Positions 25,052 through 32,281 of a DNA stretch of 32,281 nt are shown in pieces. The DNA comes from Hyphococcus sp. GTDB lineage: Bacteria > Pseudomonadota > Alphaproteobacteria > Caulobacterales > Parvularculaceae. The stretch covers positions 1 to 32,281 of the forward strand of contig JABDJK010000015.1 in assembly GCA_013002535.1 (NCBI GenBank), in the 5' to 3' direction. The notes beneath the pieces are model-generated. The model saw only the letters and a list, made by a program, of their open reading frames with translations. It was not told the origin of the DNA and ran no database searches. Position 1 is the stretch's first letter, and each line of letters starts with the position of its first letter. Made by a program: the position numbers and the translations under genes.

Positions 25052-26527
25052 ATGCTCACCTTTCGTCCTGTATTGCTGGTGACCGGCGCCCTTGTTGCGG
25101 CCCTCGGGCTTTTAATGTTGATCCCGATGATTGCGAATTTGTTGTCGCCCGATGCAACGCACCGGCAAGACTGGGCGGCGTTCGCCATTGGCGCGGGGAT
25201 TTGTTTTTTCGCCGGCGGCGGCGCTGCGGCTGCAAGCTGGGGGCCCATCGCATCAATTTCGACCCGTGAGGGGTTTTTGCTAACCGCGATGAGCTGGCTG
25301 ACCCTTGTCGTCTTTGCAGCCATCCCCCTCGCCCTTGGCGAATTGCAACTTTCCTATATCGACGCATTCTTCGAAGCGATGTCCGGCCTGACAACTACCG
25401 GCGCGACCGTCATTGTCGGGCTCGACGACGCGCCGCCCGGCGCGCTCCTGTGGCGTTCGATGCTGCAATGGATCGGCGGCGTCGGCATTGTTATTATGGC
25501 GTTTGCGGTGATGCCGGCCTTGAAAGTCGGCGGCATGCAGATTTTCAAAAGCGAAGCCTGGGACACGTCGGAAAAATTTATCGCAAACGCGGCGCAATAT
25601 TCGATCGCGCTCTCATCCATTTACGTGTTCCTGACGGCGTTATGTTTTTTAAGCCTCTGGGCGTTCGGCATGCCGGCCTGGGACGCCGTCAATCACGCCA
25701 TGACGACCGTCGCCACCGGCGGGTTTTCAACCCGCGACGCATCGCTCGGCGCCTTCCTGACCGTTGGCCGTGCGCCACTTGATCTGGTCGTTACGTTTTT
25801 CATGATCGTTGGCAGTTTGCCTTTCGGAATTTTTCTGGCGGCGCTTATTCGCGGGGCCTGGCGCCGGCTTTTTACAGACAGCCAGATTCAGTTTTTTCTG
25901 GCGGTCGTCTTTGGCTTGACAATGATCATGCTGTTCCGCGTGCTCGTCATCTTTGACGATGTCGATATTTTCGTTGCATTCCGGTTGGCGATCTTTAACG
26001 TCGTTTCGATTCTGACCGGCACCGGCTATGCGACCACGGACTACAACGCCTGGGGTCCGTTTGCCGTCGGTTTTTTCTTTTGCATCATGTTTATCGGCGG
26101 CTGCGCCGGGTCGACCTCTTGCGGGATGAAAATATTCCGCTTTCAGGTGGCTTTGTCGGCGCTGAAAATTTATGCGCGCCGCCTCGCTCATCCCAACGGC
26201 GTTTTCGTAGCGCGCTATAATGGCCGCGCCCTGACCGATGATGTTTTCATCTCGGTCTTGAGTTTTTTCTTTGTCTATTTCGCATCCTTCGCCACCATCG
26301 CCGTGCTCTTGTCCGGCCTTGGTCTCGATACGCTGACGGCGTTATCCGGCGCCGGCGCCGCCATCGCCAATGTCGGCCCCGGCCTCGGTGATGTGATTGG
26401 CCCCGCCGGGAATTATTCAACCCTGCCGGACGCGGCAAAACTTGTCCTCAGCGCCGGGATGATCCTCGGGCGACTGGAGCTCTTTACGATTTTGGTTCTA
26501 TTCTCGCCGGCGTTCTGGCGCTCCTAA
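25052..26527 (+). CDS. trkH: TrkH-type potassium uptake channel subunit
   Basis: 491 aa from the ATG at 25052, preceded by GGAAAAGG; a 12-codon longer start at 25016 lacks a ribosome site. Integral membrane protein with four repeated M1-P-M2 units. Selectivity-filter segments seen in order: SGLTTTGATV (about 110-120), TTVATGGFST (about 218), LTGTGYATTDY (about 325) and GAAIANVGPGLG (about 440), each with a filter glycine. GGCAGSTSCGMKIFRFQ and the C-terminal LGRLELFTILVLFSP are family hallmarks. It needs a TrkA regulator, not in this window. Its stop TAA overlaps by 4 bp the stop of the convergent metallopeptidase. Confidence 0.94.
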   Translation: MLTFRPVLLVTGALVAALGLLMLIPMIANLLSPDATHRQDWAAFAIGAGICFFAGGGAAAASWGPIASISTREGFLLTAMSWLTLVVFAAIPLALGELQLSYIDAFFEAMSGLTTTGATVIVGLDDAPPGALLWRSMLQWIGGVGIVIMAFAVMPALKVGGMQIFKSEAWDTSEKFIANAAQYSIALSSIYVFLTALCFLSLWAFGMPAWDAVNHAMTTVATGGFSTRDASLGAFLTVGRAPLDLVVTFFMIVGSLPFGIFLAALIRGAWRRLFTDSQIQFFLAVVFGLTMIMLFRVLVIFDDVDIFVAFRLAIFNVVSILTGTGYATTDYNAWGPFAVGFFFCIMFIGGCAGSTSCGMKIFRFQVALSALKIYARRLAHPNGVFVARYNGRALTDDVFISVLSFFFVYFASFATIAVLLSGLGLDTLTALSGAGAAIANVGPGLGDVIGPAGNYSTLPDAAKLVLSAGMILGRLELFTILVLFSPAFWRS

Positions 26528-27396
26528 AGCGGTGAGTTTCCAAATGTATCACACTGATTGGGATCGCCCGCAGCATATCCGCGCTTGAACCAATTCATGC
26601 GCTGCTCGGACGTGCCATGCGTAAAACTCTCTGGGGTGACGCGCCGACCAGCGTTGCGTTGCAAAGCGTCATCGCCGATTGCCGCGGCGGCGCGAAGCCC
26701 TTCTTCAATATCGCCATCATCGAGAAAATCACTTTGCGCATCCGACATTTTTGCGAAGACCCCAGCATAACAGTCGGCCTGCAGTTCCATTCGCACCTGT
26801 AACTGGTTCGCTTCAATTTTGCTGACGCGCTGTTGCTCCTGACGCACTTGTGCAGATCTTCCCGTTATCGTTTGGATGTGATGGCCAACTTCGTGGGCGA
26901 TCACATAGACCGGCGCGAAATCACCGGCAGCGCCAAAACGTCTTTCCAGTTCTTGAAAAAAGCTCGCATCGAGATAAACCTTTTGGTCCGCCGGGCAATA
27001 AAACGGCCCCGCCGCGGCGCTCGCATAGCCACATGCAGAATTTACCTGTCCAGTAAACATGACCAATGTCGGCGCCGGATATTGCTGACCGGAGGCCGCG
27101 AAAATCTGGCCCCAGACGTCTTCCGTTTGCGCCAGGGTCGCGCGCACAAATTGTGAAGTCTCGTCATCAATGGGCTCTGATTGCGTCGCGGGTTGTCCCT
27201 GAATAAGCGCAACCGGATTGACGCCTGAGAAATAAAGTCCGGCGCCGATAATGCCGAGAAACACCATCCCGCGAATTCCGAAGCGCCCGACGATGAGTCG
27301 AATCAGCATCAACAGGATGCCGGCGCCCCCCGCGGCGGCCGCTCCGCGGCGATCCTCAACGTTCTTACTCTGTCTTCGTCCGCGCCATTTGACCAT
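26524..27396 (-). CDS. Neutral zinc metallopeptidase (YpfJ family), membrane-anchored
   Basis: 290 aa from the ATG at 27396, preceded by GGGAG; the frame is open far upstream but that part is spacer. Begins MVKWRGRRQS with a basic cytosolic head, then hydrophobic helices at about 25-38 and 41-57, placing the catalytic domain in the periplasm. Zinc motif VIAHEVGHHIQ (His168, Glu169, His172) with the downstream ELQADCYAGVFA supplying the third ligand, and PFYCPADQKVYLD before it, as in all YpfJ proteins. C-terminal FTHGTSEQRMNWFKRGY is also diagnostic. Substrate unknown. Four cysteines (ACGY, FYCP, DCYA, QCDT) could form two disulfides. Confidence 0.92.
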   Translation of the reverse strand: MVKWRGRRQSKNVEDRRGAAAAGGAGILLMLIRLIVGRFGIRGMVFLGIIGAGLYFSGVNPVALIQGQPATQSEPIDDETSQFVRATLAQTEDVWGQIFAASGQQYPAPTLVMFTGQVNSACGYASAAAGPFYCPADQKVYLDASFFQELERRFGAAGDFAPVYVIAHEVGHHIQTITGRSAQVRQEQQRVSKIEANQLQVRMELQADCYAGVFAKMSDAQSDFLDDGDIEEGLRAAAAIGDDALQRNAGRRVTPESFTHGTSEQRMNWFKRGYAAGDPNQCDTFGNSPL

Positions 27397-27606
27397 TATT
27401 GGTCTCCCGTGATTGTCCCCAAATTCGCACGTGATATTAACCAAGTCCGGCAAATAAGCCCAAATACAAGGGTTTTGTCGAGGCTTTGGGAAATTTCTTG
27501 CCTGTGCCGCGTATGCCGCACGCCGCTTGACTTGGACCATCCCAAAGGCGATTCTGACCGCCGAAGGTTCGTGGGGGACCATCGCGTGGGGAATTGGAAC
27601 TAACGC

Positions 27607-28938
27607 ATGTCTCATGGTGACTATTATATCCGCCTCGGCGCGGCGGTGTTCACTGCGGCGTTGCTCGGCGCAGTCATCATCAAACCGAATGCGGGCCGTC
27701 AGGCGGTTGAGCGCGCGGCGGCCGTCGCCGCCTCCGTTGAGACAGCGCCCTATGCGGAGCGAACCTGCGCCATTGGGGAACCGGCCTTCGATGGACCGTT
27801 TGCGGCGCTTGACGATGTCTTGAGCGTTTCCCCCCTTGGCGGCGTCACCGCGCCCGGCGAAGTTTTACCGGCGCCCTATATGCGCGTGAACACGCGCAGA
27901 GGCGAGACCGTTTTCGACCGGCGCACCACTGACGCACTTGCGCCTGCGCGTGCAGAAATTACCGCCCTTGAGCGTCGGATCGATCGCGACGAGGACGGAC
28001 GCGCCACCGCGCAAAGCTGGACCGTGCACTTTCGTATCTGTGAGAACATTTCATTTTACTATGATCGCCTCGACCAGATTTCAGACGATATATTGAAGCG
28101 CGCCGGCGGCCTTGCAGATTTTACCGAATTCGGAGGGCCGGACCATATCGCGCTGGAGACTCGCGTCCGCGTTGAGACCGGCGACGTCATCGGAACTGCA
28201 AACGGTTTTGACGTCGGGCTGCACGATCATGCGTCAACGCCGGCAAACCTCGAACGCCCTGAACGTTATTCGTCCAACCCTTATGTGCGCGCCGAAGTCT
28301 TTGACGCAAAACCATCGCTGGTGAAAGCGATTACACTGGATACGTCTCGCGCGCGCTGCCCGATTGATTATCTGCCCAAGGACGATCAGGCGGCCTGGGT
28401 CTCAAAACTTGGCGACAGCTGGGGCATCCGCCGCGCCAAGGGCGAGAATGCCTGCCGCACCGCCATCGCTGACACCCATGGCGCAGCGCAAGGCGTCTGG
28501 TTCTCTGACAGCGCCCATAATGCCGCGACCTCAAAAGTCAGTGCCGTGGCGCTGGCCGCTGACGCGGTCGATCCGCAGCGCCTGATCTTTGCACTGCATG
28601 GCCGCTTGCCGTCATTGTCGCCAGAACTTGTGGCGCTGGCGCCGTTCATGGATCACGAGCGCGCAGCGGCGGCCAAAGATTTCCTCTCTTTCAAACATGG
28701 CGACGGCCGCATCAATGCGCCGTTCGAAGAAGTTCGCGACGGCGAGGTCTATTGTTATGAGCGCCTGCGCGCAAATTTCGTTGGCCCATCGATAAACGGT
28801 GTCATTTTATTGCAGCGCCAGAGCGGTGAAGCCGGCCCGGCGCTCCTGAAGATCGAGGCGCGCGGCGATGCGCAATCGTGCATTGACCTTGAAGAGCCGT
28901 GGGCCTTCACCGGCAACGAGACGACGTTTTACCGTTAA
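27607..28938 (+). CDS. Exported or anchored protein of unknown function
   Basis: 443 aa. An N-terminal hydrophobic segment (LGAAVFTAALLGAVII, residues 10-25) makes it secreted or anchored by one helix. No family was recognised with confidence. A stretch near residues 178-215 (HIALETRVRVETGDVIGTAN, then GFDVGLHDHAS) has the rhythm of an M23/lysostaphin-type peptidase core (VxxGDxIG...DxGxxD), but the metal-binding HxxxD and HxH residues are absent. Cysteines at RTCAIG, FRICEN, RCPIDY, ENACRT, VYCYER and QSCIDL could form disulfides, fitting a periplasmic location. Divergent from the metallopeptidase over a 210-bp spacer. Function unknown. Confidence 0.8.
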   Translation: MSHGDYYIRLGAAVFTAALLGAVIIKPNAGRQAVERAAAVAASVETAPYAERTCAIGEPAFDGPFAALDDVLSVSPLGGVTAPGEVLPAPYMRVNTRRGETVFDRRTTDALAPARAEITALERRIDRDEDGRATAQSWTVHFRICENISFYYDRLDQISDDILKRAGGLADFTEFGGPDHIALETRVRVETGDVIGTANGFDVGLHDHASTPANLERPERYSSNPYVRAEVFDAKPSLVKAITLDTSRARCPIDYLPKDDQAAWVSKLGDSWGIRRAKGENACRTAIADTHGAAQGVWFSDSAHNAATSKVSAVALAADAVDPQRLIFALHGRLPSLSPELVALAPFMDHERAAAAKDFLSFKHGDGRINAPFEEVRDGEVYCYERLRANFVGPSINGVILLQRQSGEAGPALLKIEARGDAQSCIDLEEPWAFTGNETTFYR

Positions 28939-29303
28939 GGCCGCCAACAAAACCGCACACGCTATAATCATCGAATCCGCCTTCCCAACAATCAAAATCA
29001 ATAATTGTCTCGCGTTCTCATATACCCCCTCCGTCTCGGCTTTCGCCTCGACACCTCCCCCGCAAAGGGGCGAGGAAAGTGCTAATATGAGAAGTCTTCT
29101 CGAACTGCGCGCCGCGTCCCATCTTGCCCCATTTATCGGGGAAGTGTCAGCGCAGCTGACGAAGGGGGCTGTTGCCGGTAGATTCAACATGCACGTTTTC
29201 AGAAAGGCGCAACCTTTACTGGAGATCTAAATCGCCCGTGATTTTGCGCCTCAGCGAACCCGCGCTACGGTGAGGCTTTGTCGAAAATGCTCGCGGGGCT
29301 CTA
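28939..29303. other. 365-bp spacer, mostly REPIN-like pair
   Basis: Apart from the repeat pair at 29024-29169, no gene or RNA was recognised. The stretch just before the next start (29225-29300) has no clear promoter. Confidence 0.5.
29024..29169. repeat. REPIN-like pair 4
   Basis: Forward copy CCCCCTCCGTC-(TCGGC...GCC)-GACACCTCCCCCGCAAAGGGG (29025-29073) and inverted copy GCCCC...GGGGAAGTGTC-AGCGCAGCT-GACGAAGGGGGC (29126-29169). Same element as at 7354, 16820 and 23076. Confidence 0.75.
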
Positions 29304-30677
29304 ATGCAAAACAGTTTTCAGTTCATTATAAACGTTGCGGCATGCGCAGCGACAGCTTGCGCGCAGCCGGCGAATGACACTGCACTGATTGCGCCCTTCG
29401 TCGATGCGGAGACGACTGAACAGTTTGACAATGTTGCGACAGCATATCTCGCCGATATAGAGGCGCTCGCCCTTCCCGATCTTGCGCTGTCTTTTATAGA
29501 GAACCTCGATAATTTGGGGACGGCTGAAAATTTAAACGAAGAGGCGGCCTTTTTCGCAAAACATGAAACCGCGCTTTCAAAAATCGATTCAAAAAAGTTA
29601 AGCATGTGCGACCGGATTGACCATTCCATCATGTCCAATGACATCCGCCTTGGCGCGGAACGCGCGGAGCTGGGGTTGCGGTATCTGGCGACGCCAAAAC
29701 GCGACAGCGAACCGGCAAGTCTTTACGCCGCCGCCTTGGGCGAGGAATGGTATCGCCATTTCCTGGCGCGCTGGAACGGCGCCGAGATTGATCCCGATAA
29801 GCTATTTGCATTTGGCGAGGCGGCGCTGAAAAAAAGCGTCGCGACTTATGATCGGGTCATTAAAGAGATGGGATACGCTGACAACGCAGCAGGTCTCGCC
29901 GCAGAATTCGCCTCAGAAAAATATCATTTGAGCGACGAAGAAAAACTCAGTGTGTTTTTTGCGGAGCGGCAAGACATCATCTGGAAAAATTTAGGGAACC
30001 TGTTCGCAAGCGATTACGGTGTTGAGCGCGCGACCATAACGCTTTCAAACCGCGGCGCAGAATTTCCTGTGCCCGGATGGTATGAGCGCGACACCGGCAC
30101 ATTCTTCTACAATATTTTTGACGAGACTTTTGACACCCGCCAGGGCGATTGGCTGCTCCTCCATGAAGCAACGCCCGGCCATCATTTTCAAGTCAACGCG
30201 TCGCTAAACGCGCCGAAATGCAACGGGCGTTTTGCCGGACAGTTTGTACCCGCCTATGCCGAGGGCTGGGCCGCTTATGTCGAGACCTTGAGCAGCGATT
30301 TGGGGCTGACGCGCACGCCCGGTGAAAAACTCGCCGCCATCGAATGGGACATGGTCCGCTCGGTGCGCGTTGCGCTCGACGTGGCGCTCAACGCCTATGG
30401 CTGGAGCGACGAGCAAGCGATGGATTATTGGCGGGAAAATGTGCGCGGCCAGGAAGACGTCGCGGCGCGCGAAATCGCTCGGATGAAACGCTGGCCGGCG
30501 CAGGTTGTCACCTATAAATACGGCGCCGATGTATTTGGCCGCTTGAAGGATGAATATGCCGGCGACGGCCCATCGGATGAAATCCGCGCCTATCACGACG
30601 CGGTCCTGACCTATGGCGCGATGCCTCTCGGCGTCTTTGAAGACCTATTGCCGGAAATGCTCCCCGGCGGCAAATAA
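29304..30677 (+). CDS. Exported DUF885 family (peptidase-like) protein
   Basis: 457 aa. The N-terminus is a short secretion signal (FQFIINVAACAATACAQ); VAAC could be a lipobox, so a lipoprotein is possible. The DUF885 signature HEATPGHHFQ lies at residues 287-296, resembling the HExxH zinc motif with an insertion-like PG, followed by PAYAEGWAAYVETL with the third ligand Glu, and by GQEDVAAREIARMKRWPAQVVTYKYG with the usual late catalytic Arg/Tyr region. DUF885 proteins are distant relatives of M32/gluzincin carboxypeptidases, so a periplasmic peptidase is the best guess. Most relatives are 550-600 aa; this one is shorter, chiefly at the N-terminal half. Confidence 0.88.
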   Translation: MQNSFQFIINVAACAATACAQPANDTALIAPFVDAETTEQFDNVATAYLADIEALALPDLALSFIENLDNLGTAENLNEEAAFFAKHETALSKIDSKKLSMCDRIDHSIMSNDIRLGAERAELGLRYLATPKRDSEPASLYAAALGEEWYRHFLARWNGAEIDPDKLFAFGEAALKKSVATYDRVIKEMGYADNAAGLAAEFASEKYHLSDEEKLSVFFAERQDIIWKNLGNLFASDYGVERATITLSNRGAEFPVPGWYERDTGTFFYNIFDETFDTRQGDWLLLHEATPGHHFQVNASLNAPKCNGRFAGQFVPAYAEGWAAYVETLSSDLGLTRTPGEKLAAIEWDMVRSVRVALDVALNAYGWSDEQAMDYWRENVRGQEDVAAREIARMKRWPAQVVTYKYGADVFGRLKDEYAGDGPSDEIRAYHDAVLTYGAMPLGVFEDLLPEMLPGGK

Positions 30678-30957
30678 AACGCCATCACGGTTTCGATCGG
30701 CTTTCATCGAAAGATAAAATTTTCGCAGCGTTCCCTCACATATGGGAATAGGGTTATCAAAAAATGGCACGATTGGCGGCGGCGCCCTGGACGCAGACCT
30801 AGACGCCGACATTGGCGTTTCCACAGGGCGTCACCACTGGCGGAAAAGGAAAAAACCGAAGAAATAACGCATCGATTGGCGGATCGGCGCCAATCCTGTT
30901 TCCGGGTGATCGAACCTGCGCCGTTGACGCCGCTTCAAATTTCCATACACCCGCGCA
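30678..30957. other. 280-bp spacer
   Basis: No gene seen. A weak hairpin TTTCGAT (30691-30697) with ATCGAAA (30706-30712) followed by GATAAAATTTT may terminate the DUF885 transcript. Confidence 0.45.
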
Positions 30958-32136
30958 ATGAATGATTTTGATGTCATTGTTATCGGCGCGGGCGCAGCCG
31001 GGTTTATGTGCGCAATCGAAGCCGGCCGGCGCGGCCGGCGGGTTTTGCTGCTCGATCATTCGGACAAGCCGGCGGAGAAAATCCGGATTTCCGGCGGGGG
31101 ACGGTGTAACTTCACCAACATTCGTACGGCCCCCGAAAATTTCCTGTCGCAAAATACTCATTTCGCGAAGTCTGCACTGTCGCGCTACACGCCGTCGGAT
31201 TTCATCGCGAAGGTCGACGCCCACAATATCGCCTATCATGAGAAAACTCTTGGCCAGCTGTTTTGCGATACATCATCGAAACAGATCATCGATATGTTGG
31301 CGCTGGAAGCGCGCGAGGCCGGCGTTACGTTGCGGCTATCAGCCAGCGTTGACGAAATCAAAGACGACGGCGCCGAATTTCATCTGACGACGAATGAAAA
31401 ACCGCTGCGTGCGGTTTCACTGGTCATCGCAACGGGCGGCAAATCAATTCCCGCCATGGGGGCCAGCGATTTCGCTTATCGCATCGCCCAACAATATGGA
31501 CTGAAAGTTACCGAGACACGGCCCGCGCTTGTTCCGCTCACTTTTGCCAATAACCTTCTGGACGCAACTAAACCCCTTGCCGGGATCAGCGCCGACGCGG
31601 AAGTCGCCTGCGGCAAAACTAGATTTCGTGAGGCGCTGCTCTTCACCCATCGCGGGCTTTCGGGGCCTAGCATTTTGCAAATCTCGTCCTACTGGCGCGA
31701 GGGCGACGAGATCACGATCAATCTTGCGCCGGATATTGATGTGGGCGGCGCCTTGCGCAATGCGCGTGATAAAACCGGCGCCGTCGGCGCCAGTAATGCA
31801 CTCGCTGCGTTACTCCCCAAACGCCTTGCTGAAGCCGTCGCCGCTAATGTTGGCGCTAACGGCAAAATTGGTGAATATTCGAAAATGAAAATCGACGCGC
31901 TTGCAGGCGCCGTCACTCATTGGCGCGTCAAACCTGTCGGTTCGGAAGGCTATCGCACCGCCGAAGTCACCCTTGGCGGCATCGACACAAACGAGCTTTC
32001 ATCGAAAACCATGGAAGCCAAAACCCGCCCCGGCTTGTATTTCATCGGCGAGGCCGTCGACGTCACCGGCTGGCTGGGCGGTTATAATTTCCAATGGGCG
32101 TGGTCCAGCGGCTGGGCTGCGGGGAATGCTGTTTAG
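30958..32136 (+). CDS. HI0933/YhiN-family FAD-dependent oxidoreductase
   Basis: 392 aa. FAD-binding Rossmann motif VIGAGAAGFMCAIEAGRRG (6-24), then the family-specific SGGGRCNFTN (about 44-53), ATGGKSIPAMGASDFAY (about 158-174), LFTHRGLSGPSILQISSYW and the C-terminal FAD motif GLYFIGEAVDVTGWLGGYNF followed by QWAWSSGWAAG. All are diagnostic of the BaiN/HI0933 family, whose members are mostly uncharacterised flavoproteins (a gut homologue is linked to bile acid reduction). Cytosolic, monocistronic, converging on the tRNA-His gene 20 bp beyond its stop. Confidence 0.93.
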   Translation: MNDFDVIVIGAGAAGFMCAIEAGRRGRRVLLLDHSDKPAEKIRISGGGRCNFTNIRTAPENFLSQNTHFAKSALSRYTPSDFIAKVDAHNIAYHEKTLGQLFCDTSSKQIIDMLALEAREAGVTLRLSASVDEIKDDGAEFHLTTNEKPLRAVSLVIATGGKSIPAMGASDFAYRIAQQYGLKVTETRPALVPLTFANNLLDATKPLAGISADAEVACGKTRFREALLFTHRGLSGPSILQISSYWREGDEITINLAPDIDVGGALRNARDKTGAVGASNALAALLPKRLAEAVAANVGANGKIGEYSKMKIDALAGAVTHWRVKPVGSEGYRTAEVTLGGIDTNELSSKTMEAKTRPGLYFIGEAVDVTGWLGGYNFQWAWSSGWAAGNAV

Positions 32137-32156
32137 CGCCGATAAACTTTTGGGAA

Positions 32157-32233
32157 TGGTACCGCCTCCTGGTTTCGAACCAGGGACCTCTAGATCCACA
32201 ATCTAGCGCTCTAACCTACTGAGCTAAGGCGGC
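32157..32233 (-). tRNA. tRNA-His (anticodon GTG), with A73 and encoded CCA
   Basis: Minus strand. Acceptor GCCGCCT pairs with AGGCGGT (32161-32167), with a G1:U72 wobble; D arm starts TAGCTCAG; anticodon stem CTAGA/TCTAG around loop TTGTGGA, anticodon GTG at 32199-32197; T arm CCTGG-TTCGAAA-CCAGG. The discriminator base is A73 (32160) and CCA is encoded at 32159-32157. The genomic base at -1 is G but it faces A73 rather than the C73 of ordinary tRNA-His. Confidence 0.95.
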
Positions 32234-32264
32234 CCAACATGTGCCATCCGCATTTTTTGCGACG

Positions 32265-32281
32265 CTCCCCATAAACCGGGG
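32265..32281. repeat. Start of another GC-rich palindrome at window edge
   Basis: CTCCCC-ATAAAC-CGGGG, matching the second hairpin of the REPIN-like family, cut by the window end. Confidence 0.4.

Noticed and set aside
27397-27615. 73-codon upstream extension of the metallopeptidase
   Set aside because: Overlaps the start of the divergent gene, and a GGGAG site serves the internal ATG followed by the usual membrane helices.
31901-32206. 101-codon plus-strand frame ending PPPGFEPGTSRSTI
   Set aside because: Its tail is simply the translated antisense of the tRNA-His gene and its body is antisense-frame overlap of the flavoprotein gene.
1-32281. Prophage, transposon, CRISPR or toxin-antitoxin island
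   Set aside because: No integrase, transposase, regularly spaced repeats or toxin-like small gene pairs were seen; composition is even apart from short AT-rich spacers.

Overview
The window looks like chromosomal, mostly housekeeping DNA of an alphaproteobacterium. Four things point there: a class I lysyl-tRNA synthetase (LysK); a tRNA-His(GTG) with A73 opposite a genomic G-1 and a G1:U72 pair, as in the derived alphaproteobacterial tRNA-His clade; a glyoxalase II gene divergent from a methyltransferase and followed by hisC-tyrC; and the long two-domain form of dCTP deaminase. Genus cannot be fixed by eye; a Caulobacterales/Parvularculales-like lineage is a guess. I see no prophage, insertion sequence, integrase or CRISPR array.

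Layout. 1-2815: minus-strand serine hydrolase (cut by the window edge), TerB-like protein, a 780-bp spacer with a strong terminator and possible coding debris, then a DUF938 methyltransferase. 2828-3784: radical SAM protein in the same operon. 3896-4732: exported SYLF (Ysc84) protein with a terminator behind it. 4925-5451: a possible 57-aa membrane protein and the wreck of a second serine hydrolase. 5703-7353: gloB and a methyltransferase transcribed outward from a compact divergent promoter carrying twin AACGCGTT palindromes. 7658-9753: hisC-tyrC (histidine and aromatic amino acid synthesis). 9821-15084: minus-strand stress operon prkA - 135-aa unknown - DUF444 - spoVR. 15818-16785: membrane protein plus AhpD-like protein. 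16955-19961: lysK and a BON-MscS channel. 20306-23067: a two-gene molybdenum hydroxylase (IorA/IorB-like) whose large subunit appears to be a Tat lipoprotein. 23267-26527: dCTP deaminase, apaG, trkH. 26524-27396: membrane-anchored zinc metallopeptidase. 27607-30677: an exported unknown protein and a DUF885 peptidase-like protein. 30958-32136: HI0933-family flavoprotein. 32157-32233: tRNA-His.

Four intergenic spacers carry the same GC-rich element as an inverted pair, always 3' of genes, resembling REP doublets (REPINs). The most interesting leads are the unrecognised gene embedded with translational coupling in the PrkA/DUF444/SpoVR operon, the Tat-lipoprotein molybdenum hydroxylase, the divergent gloB promoter with paired palindromes, and the REPIN-like family. 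No wholly new system is evident; the prkA-operon insert is the nearest candidate.
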